Source: Flavobacterium sp.
GTDB taxonomy: Bacteria > Bacteroidota > Bacteroidia > Flavobacteriales > Flavobacteriaceae
DNA: 64,000 nt
Direction of reading: 5' to 3'
Assembly: GCF_035195345.1 (NCBI RefSeq)
Contig: NZ_CP136574.1
Span: forward strand, 248,001-312,000
Positions within the stretch are counted from its first letter, which is position 1, and every line of letters begins with the position of its first letter. Positions 8,746 to 16,627 of this stretch are shown piece after piece. Position numbers and translations under genes: made by a program. Below the pieces are notes generated by a model. That model was not told where the DNA came from. It searched no databases and saw nothing but the letters and a program-made list of their open reading frames with translations.

Positions 8746-9840
8746 ATGCCTACTAAAAATTACACTAAATACCTGTCAATAATTCTTTTACTTTTTACTT
8801 TTACATTAGCTTTTGGTCAAAATCATACCAAATTCAAAGTGGTTTTAGATGCAGGTCATGGAGGAGAAGACCCTGGAGCTGTTAAAAATGGTATAAAAGA
8901 AAAGGATATTGTTTTAGATGTTGTGCTTAAAATTGGAAAAATTTTAGAATCTAACAAGAATATTGAAATTATTTATACAAGAAAAACCGATGTTTTTATT
9001 GGATTAAAGGAACGCGCAAATATTGCCAATAAAGCAAAAGCTAATTTATTTGTTTCTGTGCATTGTAATGGGGTTAAAAGTACTGCAGCAAGAGGAACAG
9101 AAACTTTTGTTATGGGAATGTCTAGAACCGACACCAATTTGGATATTGCAAAAAAAGAAAATGGCGTTATATTTTTAGAGAAAAACTATAATGAAAAATA
9201 TAAAGGTTTTGACCCTAATAATCCTGAAACACTTTTAGGATTAAAAATTTTACAAGAAGAGTTTTTAGACCAAAGTATTAGTTTAGCTTCTGAAATTGAA
9301 AAGAATTTTGTTTCTAATGACGGACGATTTTCGAGAGGAGTAAAGCAACAACCAATTTGGGTGTTGGATGCAACAGTTATGCCAGGCGTCTTAATCGAAT
9401 TAGGTTTTGTGAGCCATCCGGAAGAAGGTAAATATTTAGACTCAAATAAAGGGAAAGAAGAAATAGCAACTTCTATTTCTAAAGCGATTGTTTCGTATAG
9501 AAATGATTTTTTTAATCCTGATGCGTCTGAGAGAAATACAGAATCTAATGCTGTAATTTCTGATGATAATTCAAATCCAAAAACAGTTAATTCATCGGAT
9601 TCTGAAAACGAAAAATCTACTACCACATATTATAAAGTTCAAATATCGGCCGGAAGAAAAAAAATAGCGACTAAACCTTCAAATTTTAAAGGATTAAAAG
9701 AGATATCATTTGAAAAAGAGAAAAAACTATATAAGTATTTTTACGGCAATGAAACGGATTATAATTCTTGTAAGAAAAAATTAGAAGAAGCTAAAAAAAA
9801 GGGATACACTTCTGCATTTATTGTAACATTTACAAATTAA
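8746..9840 (+). CDS. N-acetylmuramoyl-L-alanine amidase (Amidase_3) with C-terminal SPOR-like region
   Basis: A zinc amidase that cleaves the stem peptide from MurNAc in peptidoglycan. The 364-aa protein has a signal peptide ending near AFGQ and then the Amidase_3 domain: LDAGHGGEDPGA with zinc ligand His38, Glu52 in KEKDI, His106 in VSVHCNG, and the catalytic glutamate in VLIELGFVSHPEE. A Ser/Asn-rich linker (about 255-290) leads to a C-terminal module beginning TTYYKVQISAG that resembles a SPOR septal-peptidoglycan domain. It is followed 12 bp later by a paralogue with the same architecture. A role in daughter-cell separation is likely from the family. Confidence 0.9.
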   Translation: MPTKNYTKYLSIILLLFTFTLAFGQNHTKFKVVLDAGHGGEDPGAVKNGIKEKDIVLDVVLKIGKILESNKNIEIIYTRKTDVFIGLKERANIANKAKANLFVSVHCNGVKSTAARGTETFVMGMSRTDTNLDIAKKENGVIFLEKNYNEKYKGFDPNNPETLLGLKILQEEFLDQSISLASEIEKNFVSNDGRFSRGVKQQPIWVLDATVMPGVLIELGFVSHPEEGKYLDSNKGKEEIATSISKAIVSYRNDFFNPDASERNTESNAVISDDNSNPKTVNSSDSENEKSTTTYYKVQISAGRKKIATKPSNFKGLKEISFEKEKKLYKYFYGNETDYNSCKKKLEEAKKKGYTSAFIVTFTN

Positions 9841-9852
9841 AAACAAAAGTTT

Positions 9853-10980
9853 ATGGATAAGAAAATTGTATTTGTAATTATTTCAATGTTTTTTTTAACA
9901 GGATTTAGTCAAACCAAAAAGTTTAAAGTAGTTTTAGATGCCGGTCACGGTGGAAAAGATTATGGAGCTGTTTATCATGGTAATATTGAAAAAAATATTG
10001 CATTACAAACAGTACTTAAAGTAGGTGCAATATTAGAAAAAGACCCTCAAATTGATGTCGTTTTTACACGAAAATCAGATGTTTTTATTGAGTTACAACA
10101 ACGCGCTAATATTGCAAATAAATCCAAAGGAAGTATTTTTGTTTCGATGCATTGTAATGCAAATAAAAACCAAGCTGCTGAAGGCAATGAAACATACGTG
10201 ATGGGAATTACCCGTAATGCATCCAACTTAGAAGTTGCTAAAAATGAGAACGAAGTAGTTACTTTAGAAACCGATTATAAAATTAAATATGATGGTTATG
10301 ATCCTAATTCTCCCGAATCGGTAATTGGAATTTCTATTTTACAAGAAGAGCATTTAGATCAAAGTATTGAATTGGCGGGGAGAGTTCAAGAATTTTTTAC
10401 CAAGAAAACAGATAATAAAAATAGAGGTGTTAAACAAGCTGGATTCTTAGTATTGCGTCAAATAACTATGCCACGGGTTTTAATTGAAATGGGATTTGTT
10501 TCTAATAAAGAAGAAGGTGAATTTTTAAATTCGGAAACTGGACAAGATTTATTAGCAGAGGCAATTGCTAAGGCTATTATGGATTATAAAAATGAATTTT
10601 TTAGCCCTTCTAGCAATGATGATGTAAAAGAAGAAGATAAAAATGTTCCTAAAATGGAAGAAATTATTGTTAAAGAAGTTCCCAAAAAAGAACAAATTAT
10701 AAAAAAAGCAGAAAATACTATTGAAAAAGGAATTGTATTTAAAATTCAAATTTCGGCTAGTACAAAAGAATTAGCTACGATTCCTTCAAATTTTAAAGGA
10801 TTAAGCCCGATTTCAGTAGAACCTTCAGGAAGTTTATTCAAATATTTTTATGCATCTGATAAAAATTATGATTCTATAAAACAAAAATTGGAAGAAGCGA
10901 AACAAAAAGGCTATAAAACTGCATTTATTGTGGCTTATAAAGACGGAATAAAAATAAACGTTACCGATGCAATAAAATAA
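9853..10980 (+). CDS. N-acetylmuramoyl-L-alanine amidase, tandem paralogue
   Basis: A 375-aa second copy of the same architecture: a signal peptide (about the first 19 residues, ending FSQ), then Amidase_3 with LDAGHGGKDYGA, the glutamate in GNIEKNI, SMHCNAN, and the catalytic VLIEMGFVSNKEE. A Lys/Glu/Val linker and a C-terminal SPOR-like module (VFKIQISAS) follow. Long stretches align with the upstream gene (the FTRKSDVFIEL and QRANIANK regions), so this is a tandem duplication that has diverged well outside the catalytic core. It has a Tyr where the first copy has Pro in the metal-binding loop (KDYGA versus EDPGA). Probably cotranscribed with the first copy. Confidence 0.9.
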   Translation: MDKKIVFVIISMFFLTGFSQTKKFKVVLDAGHGGKDYGAVYHGNIEKNIALQTVLKVGAILEKDPQIDVVFTRKSDVFIELQQRANIANKSKGSIFVSMHCNANKNQAAEGNETYVMGITRNASNLEVAKNENEVVTLETDYKIKYDGYDPNSPESVIGISILQEEHLDQSIELAGRVQEFFTKKTDNKNRGVKQAGFLVLRQITMPRVLIEMGFVSNKEEGEFLNSETGQDLLAEAIAKAIMDYKNEFFSPSSNDDVKEEDKNVPKMEEIIVKEVPKKEQIIKKAENTIEKGIVFKIQISASTKELATIPSNFKGLSPISVEPSGSLFKYFYASDKNYDSIKQKLEEAKQKGYKTAFIVAYKDGIKINVTDAIK

Positions 10981-10990
10981 AATAAAAGTT

Positions 10991-10998
10991 TATTTTTG
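10991..10998 (+). promoter_or_regulatory. -7 promoter box of the MCE gene (TATTTTTG)
   Basis: Exact TAnnTTTG match 18 bp before the TTG start of the MCE/MlaD gene, giving a short leader. It suggests the MCE gene can be transcribed independently of the amidases. Confidence 0.55.
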
Positions 10999-11015
10999 TT
11001 AAAAATTAGAATACT

Positions 11016-11969
11016 TTGAAACTAACTAAAGAAATTAAAACCGCTGTACTCGTAATTGTATCTATATTTTTATTTATTTGGGGATATAATTTTTTAAAAG
11101 GAAAAGACTTATTCAATAGTACTACACGTGTTTATGTTGTTTATGACAACGTAGCCGGACTTGTAAACTCAGCTCCAGTTACACTTAACGGATTAGCTAT
11201 TGGTAAAGTAGATGCTATTACTATTCAACCTGATGGTAAATTACTTGTTGAAATGCAAATCAACACTGATTTTCCAATTTCTAAATCAAGTATTGCTGAA
11301 ATATATGATTCAGGGTTAGTAGGAGGTAGACAAATTGCAATTAAACCTAATTTTCAAGATAAAAATTACATTAAATCAGGTGATTACTTAAAAGCTAGTA
11401 GCAAATTAGGTATTACTGATGCTTTAGCCCAACAGTTAGAGCCACTGCAATATAAAGTTCAAAAACTATTAGATAATGCAGATGCTTTATTTACCAATTT
11501 TAATGATATTTTAGACGAAAAAACCAAAAAAAATCTTAAAAATAGTATTTCGGAATTGAATAAAACGCTTTCTGAATTTAGTGTTGCCTCCAAAAACATT
11601 AATGGAATGATTGCAGATAATAAATCTAAGTTCAATTCAACAATGACTAATTTTGATAATACGGCTGCAAATTTTTCAAAAATGTCAGATTCTTTAGCAA
11701 AAGCTAATTTGGGTCAAACGGTAAGAAATTTAGAAAAAACCTTAGCAAATGTTGATAAAATAATGATTGACATTGAACAAGGAAAAGGAACAATGGGTAA
11801 ATTAATGAAAGATGATGCTATGTACACTAACTTTACTAATACTTCTAAAGAATTAGAGTTGTTATTACAAGATGTTCGTCTTCATCCTACACGTTATGTA
11901 AATGTTTCTCTTTTTGGAAAGAAAAACAAACCTTATGTAGCTCCAGTAAACGATACAATTAAAAAGTAA
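11016..11969 (+). CDS. MlaD/MCE family lipid-transport protein
   Basis: A 317-aa inner-membrane-anchored periplasmic protein. One N-terminal transmembrane helix (AVLVIVSIFLFIWGYNFL, about 10-27) is followed by an MCE domain (about 35-115) with the typical YDNVAGLVNSAPVTLNGLAIG and DSGLVGGRQIAI stretches. A long helical region (150-290) rich in N, K, D and S and similar to other MCE-protein tails comes after. MCE proteins form hexameric channels that move phospholipids between the membranes. The start is a TTG (MKLTKEIKT); there is no ATG nearby and the spacing to the -7 box fits. The matching permease and ATPase genes are not in this window. Confidence 0.88.
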   Translation: MKLTKEIKTAVLVIVSIFLFIWGYNFLKGKDLFNSTTRVYVVYDNVAGLVNSAPVTLNGLAIGKVDAITIQPDGKLLVEMQINTDFPISKSSIAEIYDSGLVGGRQIAIKPNFQDKNYIKSGDYLKASSKLGITDALAQQLEPLQYKVQKLLDNADALFTNFNDILDEKTKKNLKNSISELNKTLSEFSVASKNINGMIADNKSKFNSTMTNFDNTAANFSKMSDSLAKANLGQTVRNLEKTLANVDKIMIDIEQGKGTMGKLMKDDAMYTNFTNTSKELELLLQDVRLHPTRYVNVSLFGKKNKPYVAPVNDTIKK

Positions 11970-11979
11970 ATTTTATACG

Positions 11980-13302
11980 ATGAATTTTTTAGATAATATT
12001 TTATTCGCATTGCTTTTAGCAGCAGGTATAGGTTATTTTACAATTAATGTAAAAAAACTAATTCGTAATATAAAATTGGGTCACGATGTAAATCGTAGCG
12101 ATAATGCTTCCGAACGTTGGAAGAATATGACAATGGTTGCTTTAGGGCAATCAAAAATGGTGAAACGACCAATTGCTGGTTTTTTACATATTGTAGTGTA
12201 TGTTGGATTTGTAATTATCAATATTGAAGTAATAGAAATCATAATTGATGGCCTTTTTGGAACACACCGTGTATTATCCTTTATGGGTGGATTTTACGAT
12301 GTGCTTATTGGTTCATTTGAAGTTTTAGCTTTCTTAGTTTTAATTACCGTAATTATTTTTTGGATCAGAAGAAATGTAACCAAGTTAGGTCGTTTTACGA
12401 GTACAGATTTAGATGGAAAACCTAGAAATGACGCCAATTATATTTTATATTTTGAAGTGGTATTAATGTCATTATTCTTGATAATGAATGCAGCTGATTT
12501 TCACCTTCAAAATTTAGGAATTGGTCATTATAATCAAGCAGGAAGTTTTCCTATTTCTCAATTTATCGCTCCAATGTTTAATGGAATTAGTGAAGGTTTA
12601 GTGGTTGTTATCGAAAGATCCGCTTGGTGGTTACATATTGCTGGAATATTAGTTTTCTTGAACTATTTATATTTCTCAAAACACTTACATATTTTATTAG
12701 CGTTTCCAAATACTTTTTTTGCAGATTTAAATGCGAAAGGTAAATTAGATAATTTGCAAAGTGTTACAAACGAAGTAAAATTAATGATGGATCCAAGTGC
12801 AGATCCATTTGCAGCCCCAGCAAATCCGGATGCAGTGCCTGCAAAATTTGGTGCATCAGATGTTCAGGATTTAAATTGGGTTCAATTATTAAACGCTTAC
12901 AGTTGTACCGAGTGTGGTCGTTGTACATCTTCATGTCCAGCTAATCAAACAGGAAAAAAATTATCACCTCGTAAAATCATGATGGATACGCGTGATCGTT
13001 TAGAGGAAGTAGGAAGAAATATTGATTTAAATAAAGGTGTTTTTGTAGATGATGGAAAATCTTTACTAAACGATTACATTACGCCAGAAGAATTATGGGC
13101 TTGTACAACTTGTAATGCATGTGTTGAAGAATGTCCTATTAATATTAGTCCGTTATCAATTATTATTGATATGCGTCGTTATTTGGTAATGGAACAAAGT
13201 GCGGCGCCAATGGAGCTAAACAATATGATGAGTAATATTGAAAACAACGGCGCTCCTTGGCAATATAATCAAATGGATCGTTTAAATTGGGTAAACGAAT
13301 AA
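11980..13302 (+). CDS. Membrane-bound di-[4Fe-4S] heterodisulfide reductase-like protein
   Basis: A 440-aa protein with about five N-terminal transmembrane helices (roughly 5-25, 70-90, 103-127, 155-175, 210-232), some with membrane histidines (FLHIV, WWLHIAG, HLHILL) that could ligate heme. A cytoplasmic tail holds two CxxCxxCxxxC clusters: CTECGRCTSSCP from residue 309 and CTTCNACVEECP from residue 375. This looks like a NarI-type membrane part joined to an HdrC/GlpC-type ferredoxin part. It lies 10 bp after the MCE gene and 32 bp before a CCG-domain protein, and the two together recall HdrDE-like electron carriers. Electron donor and acceptor are unknown. Confidence 0.85.
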   Translation: MNFLDNILFALLLAAGIGYFTINVKKLIRNIKLGHDVNRSDNASERWKNMTMVALGQSKMVKRPIAGFLHIVVYVGFVIINIEVIEIIIDGLFGTHRVLSFMGGFYDVLIGSFEVLAFLVLITVIIFWIRRNVTKLGRFTSTDLDGKPRNDANYILYFEVVLMSLFLIMNAADFHLQNLGIGHYNQAGSFPISQFIAPMFNGISEGLVVVIERSAWWLHIAGILVFLNYLYFSKHLHILLAFPNTFFADLNAKGKLDNLQSVTNEVKLMMDPSADPFAAPANPDAVPAKFGASDVQDLNWVQLLNAYSCTECGRCTSSCPANQTGKKLSPRKIMMDTRDRLEEVGRNIDLNKGVFVDDGKSLLNDYITPEELWACTTCNACVEECPINISPLSIIIDMRRYLVMEQSAAPMELNNMMSNIENNGAPWQYNQMDRLNWVNE

Positions 13303-13334
13303 TTTTACATTAACTATCATAAATAGTATATAAT

Positions 13335-14126
13335 ATGTCTGAAAATTTAATTGTACCAACAATGGCCCAAATGATGGCCGAAGGAAGACAACCTGAAATT
13401 TTATTTTGGGTAGGTTCTGCTGGTAGTTTCGATGACAGAGCAAAAAAAATTACAAGAGCTTTTGTTAAAATTTTAAATAAAGCAAATGTAAATTTTGCAG
13501 TTTTAGGTACAGAAGAAAGTAGTACAGGAGATGTAGCAAAAAGAGCTGGAAATGAATTTTTATTTCAAATGCAAGCTTTAATGAATATTGAATTGCTAAA
13601 TGCTTACGAAGTAAAGAAAATTGTAACCTGCGATCCTCATTCGTTTAATTGCTTAAAAAATGAATATCCTAGTTTAGGTGGAAATTATGAAGTTTTACAT
13701 CACACTCAATTTATTCAACAGCTTTTAAAAGAAGGACGTATTGATTTTAATAAAGATACTTATAAAGGTAGTCGTATTACTTTTCATGATCCTTGTTATT
13801 TAGGTAGAGCTAACAATGAATACCAAGCGCCAAGAGAAATATTATCTCAAACAAACGCACAAATTGTTGAGATGAAACGAAGCAAAAGTTCTGCTTTATG
13901 TTGTGGAGCTGGTGGAGCTCAAATGTTTAAAGAACCTGAAAAAGGGAATATGGAAATTAACGTTTTAAGAACTAAAGATGCTCTTGAAACCACTCCAAAT
14001 ATTATTGCTACAGGCTGTCCTTATTGTAATACAATGATGACAGATGGAGTGAAATTTGCACACAAAGAAAGCGAAGTTAAAGTGTTAGATATTGCAGAAA
14101 TAATTGCAAATGCACAAAATTTATAA
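13335..14126 (+). CDS. CCG-domain (Fe-S) oxidoreductase subunit, HdrB/LutA-like
   Basis: A 263-aa soluble protein with two cysteine-rich CCG-type segments: TCDPHSFNC and FHDPCYLGRAN in the first part, then ALCCGAGGAQMF and CPYCNTMM in the second. In HdrB/GlpC/LutA relatives these motifs hold an unusual Fe-S cluster that passes electrons to a disulfide or quinone. It is paired with the membrane di-cluster protein just upstream (32 bp), which presumably supplies the membrane anchor. The pair is common in Bacteroidota with no settled role; I give no substrate. Confidence 0.85.
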   Translation: MSENLIVPTMAQMMAEGRQPEILFWVGSAGSFDDRAKKITRAFVKILNKANVNFAVLGTEESSTGDVAKRAGNEFLFQMQALMNIELLNAYEVKKIVTCDPHSFNCLKNEYPSLGGNYEVLHHTQFIQQLLKEGRIDFNKDTYKGSRITFHDPCYLGRANNEYQAPREILSQTNAQIVEMKRSKSSALCCGAGGAQMFKEPEKGNMEINVLRTKDALETTPNIIATGCPYCNTMMTDGVKFAHKESEVKVLDIAEIIANAQNL

Positions 14127-14140
14127 ATTAAAAACTTAAC

Positions 14141-14740
14141 ATGAAAAAAATACTATTATTATTAGTACTTGTTGGAAATATTGCATTTGCACAAAAACTT
14201 ACTAAAGAACAATTGTCTGAAAAATTAGCTGAAAAAGCTTGTGGTTGTGCTGAAAAGCAAGAAATTACAAAAGAAAATTTTGAATTAACAATTGGAATTT
14301 GTTTGCTTGAAGGAATCAATGCATTTGAAAAGGATGTTGAAAAACATTATGGCAAAGATGTTATTTCTAACGATAAAAAAATGGAAGAATTAGGATATGA
14401 TGTTGGAAAAAAAATGGGATCAAAGTGTCCTACTATTTTCAAATTTATGCTTGATGATGAAGAAGAAGTTGCACCAGATGAAAGTGAAGAATTATCAGTT
14501 TCAGGTAAAGTTTCTGAAATAAAAACCGAACAATTCATAACTTTTGTAGTTAAAGAAGCAAGTGGAAAAACCAATCAATTTATTTTGTTAAGTAATTTTG
14601 ATAATGCATTTTTATTAACAGATAAAGTACTAAAAGCTACTGATGAAGTAGACGTTACGTATTATGAAATGGAATTGTACGATGCTAAATTAGGGAAGTT
14701 TGTGTCTTATAAAATTGTTACTGATATAATTAAAAAATAA
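14141..14740 (+). CDS. Exported hypothetical protein with OB-like C-terminal half
   Basis: Not recognised. The 199-aa product has a signal peptide (MKKILLLLVLVGNIAFAQ), an N-terminal helical half with a CGC pair (ACGCAEKQ) and two more cysteines (GICLL, SKCPT) that could form disulfides, and a beta-rich C-terminal half from about residue 125 (SVSGKVSEIKTEQFITFVVKEA) that looks like a small OB-type barrel. It starts 14 bp after the CCG gene and ends 2 bp before the next gene, so it lies in the same transcription unit. Confidence 0.7.
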   Translation: MKKILLLLVLVGNIAFAQKLTKEQLSEKLAEKACGCAEKQEITKENFELTIGICLLEGINAFEKDVEKHYGKDVISNDKKMEELGYDVGKKMGSKCPTIFKFMLDDEEEVAPDESEELSVSGKVSEIKTEQFITFVVKEASGKTNQFILLSNFDNAFLLTDKVLKATDEVDVTYYEMELYDAKLGKFVSYKIVTDIIKK

Positions 14741-14742
14741 TC

Positions 14743-15225
14743 ATGTTTGTACCTTTTGAAAGCTTACCAGACGATTCAAAAATTTGGATATATCAATCTA
14801 ACAGAAAATTTTCAGATATAGAAATTCAAGAAATTGAACACGAATTAAAAATATTTTTGGATAACTGGACAGCTCACGGACAACACCTCGAGACTTCTTT
14901 TGTGACTCGTTATAATCGTTTTATTATTATTGCTGTAAATCAAGAGATTCAAGCGGCAACAGGTTGTTCAATTGATGCTTCTGTTCAATTAATTCAAATC
15001 TTTGAACAAAAATACAATGTTGATTTATTGGATAAAATGAATGTGACATATAAGATGGGCGAGCATGTAGCCTTTAAACCATTAATAGAATTTAAAAAAT
15101 TAGCCAAAGAAAAAGCGGTTTCAGGAAACACTATTGTATTTAATAATCTATTAAATACTTTGGGCGAATGGAAAGATTTTTGGGAAGTTCCTGCTAGTGA
15201 AAGTTGGCACAATAGATTTTTTTAG
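14743..15225 (+). CDS. Conserved Bacteroidota protein of unknown function
   Basis: A 160-aa cytosolic protein with no signal peptide. Visible traits are an aromatic-rich middle (LDNWTAHGQHLETSFV, RYNRFIIIAV), a single cysteine in AATGCSIDASV, and a C-terminus ending SWHNRFF. Homologues in this phylum are often labelled ABC transporter ATPase, but no Walker A or signature motif is present, so that name should not be used. It lies 2 bp after the exported hypothetical gene and 32 bp before serB. Confidence 0.75.
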   Translation: MFVPFESLPDDSKIWIYQSNRKFSDIEIQEIEHELKIFLDNWTAHGQHLETSFVTRYNRFIIIAVNQEIQAATGCSIDASVQLIQIFEQKYNVDLLDKMNVTYKMGEHVAFKPLIEFKKLAKEKAVSGNTIVFNNLLNTLGEWKDFWEVPASESWHNRFF

Positions 15226-15257
15226 TAACTACTAATTCATTACTTACTTTAAAATTT

Positions 15258-16481
15258 ATGGCTAGCGATATCTTTTTATTAAATATATCAGGACAAGACA
15301 AACCAGGTTTAACTTCTTCTTTAACGGCTGTTTTAGCAGCATATGATGCTAAGGTCTTAGATATAGGGCAAGCAAATATCCATGATACGTTATCTTTAGG
15401 AATCCTTTTTCAGATTAAATCTGGGAAAAAATCAGCGGCAGTTTTAAAAGATTTATTGTTTAAATCGTATGAATTAGGTATTAAAGCAAAATTTAAACCT
15501 ATTACGCTTGAAGATTATGAAAAATGGGTGAGTCTTCAAGGAAAAGACAGATACATTGTAACCCTTTTAGGTGAAAAATTGACTGCCGAACAAATTTCAG
15601 AAGTAACAAAAGTTATTTCAGAAAAAAACTTAAATATTGATGCTATAAAACGTTTAACTGGAAGAGCTTCCTTAGTAAATGAAGATGATTATCCAAGAGC
15701 ATCAATTCAATTATCAATTCGAGGAATAATTGAAGACAAATCAGAGTTTACTGAAAAGTTCATGCAGATTTCAAGAGATTTAGATGTTGATATTGCTTTT
15801 CAAGAAGATAATATTTACAGAAGAAATAGACGCTTAGTTTGCTTTGATATGGATTCCACTTTAATTCAAACTGAGGTTATTGATGAGCTTGCAGAGTTTG
15901 CTGGTGTTGGTGAACAAGTTAGGGCTATTACAGAATTAGCTATGCAAGGTGAAATTGATTTTAACGAAAGTTTTAAACAACGAATGCTACTTCTTAAAGG
16001 ATTAAAAGAAGATGTGTTAGAAAAGGTTGCAATCAATTTGCCAATTACAAAAGGTGCAAGAAGATTAATTGATACCCTTAAAACGTATGGTTTTAAAACT
16101 GCAATTCTTTCTGGTGGATTTACCTATTTTGGGCATTATTTACAAAAAGAGTTAGGTATCGATTACGTTTTTGCCAATCAATTAGAAATTAAAGATGGCG
16201 TTTTAACTGGTGGCTATATTGGTGAAATAGTAGACGGCAATAAAAAAGCAGCATATTTAAAAGAACTTGCTCATAAAGAAGGCTTACATATTAGTCAAAC
16301 CATTGCAATTGGTGATGGGGCAAATGATTTACCTATGCTAAATTTGGCAGGTTTAGGAATTGCGTTTCATGCCAAACCCAAAGTTAAAGATAATGCTCAA
16401 AGTGCTATTTCAAGTATTGGATTAGATGGTGTACTTTATTTATTAGGATACCATGACCGACACATTGATTTATTGCCATAG
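15258..16481 (+). CDS. serB: Phosphoserine phosphatase with N-terminal ACT-like domains
   Basis: Last step of serine synthesis: phosphoserine to serine plus phosphate. The 407-aa protein has an N-terminal pair of ACT-like regulatory folds (LLNISGQDKPGLTSSLTAVL at about 6-25, then a second unit from about 95 to 175) followed by a HAD phosphatase domain: FDMDSTLIQTE with nucleophile Asp197 and acid/base Asp199, ILSGGFTYF (motif II), and IGDGANDLPML (motif IV). This long two-part form is the version with likely serine feedback control. It is the last gene of the plus-strand run from the MCE gene; 146 bp separate it from the next gene. Confidence 0.93.
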   Translation: MASDIFLLNISGQDKPGLTSSLTAVLAAYDAKVLDIGQANIHDTLSLGILFQIKSGKKSAAVLKDLLFKSYELGIKAKFKPITLEDYEKWVSLQGKDRYIVTLLGEKLTAEQISEVTKVISEKNLNIDAIKRLTGRASLVNEDDYPRASIQLSIRGIIEDKSEFTEKFMQISRDLDVDIAFQEDNIYRRNRRLVCFDMDSTLIQTEVIDELAEFAGVGEQVRAITELAMQGEIDFNESFKQRMLLLKGLKEDVLEKVAINLPITKGARRLIDTLKTYGFKTAILSGGFTYFGHYLQKELGIDYVFANQLEIKDGVLTGGYIGEIVDGNKKAAYLKELAHKEGLHISQTIAIGDGANDLPMLNLAGLGIAFHAKPKVKDNAQSAISSIGLDGVLYLLGYHDRHIDLLP

Positions 16482-16627
16482 CTTTAATATATTATTACAG
16501 TCGAGAACCATATTAATGTCATTTTAAACTTTCTTCTTAAAATAAACTTAACAGTTTTTTGTTTAAATAAGAAATGTAGTAATTTGGCATAGATTTAGTT
16601 CTTAGTACAAAAATCAAAAAATTATTT

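Noticed and set aside
14743..15225. ABC transporter ATPase label
   Set aside because: No Walker A, Walker B or ABC signature in the 160 residues.
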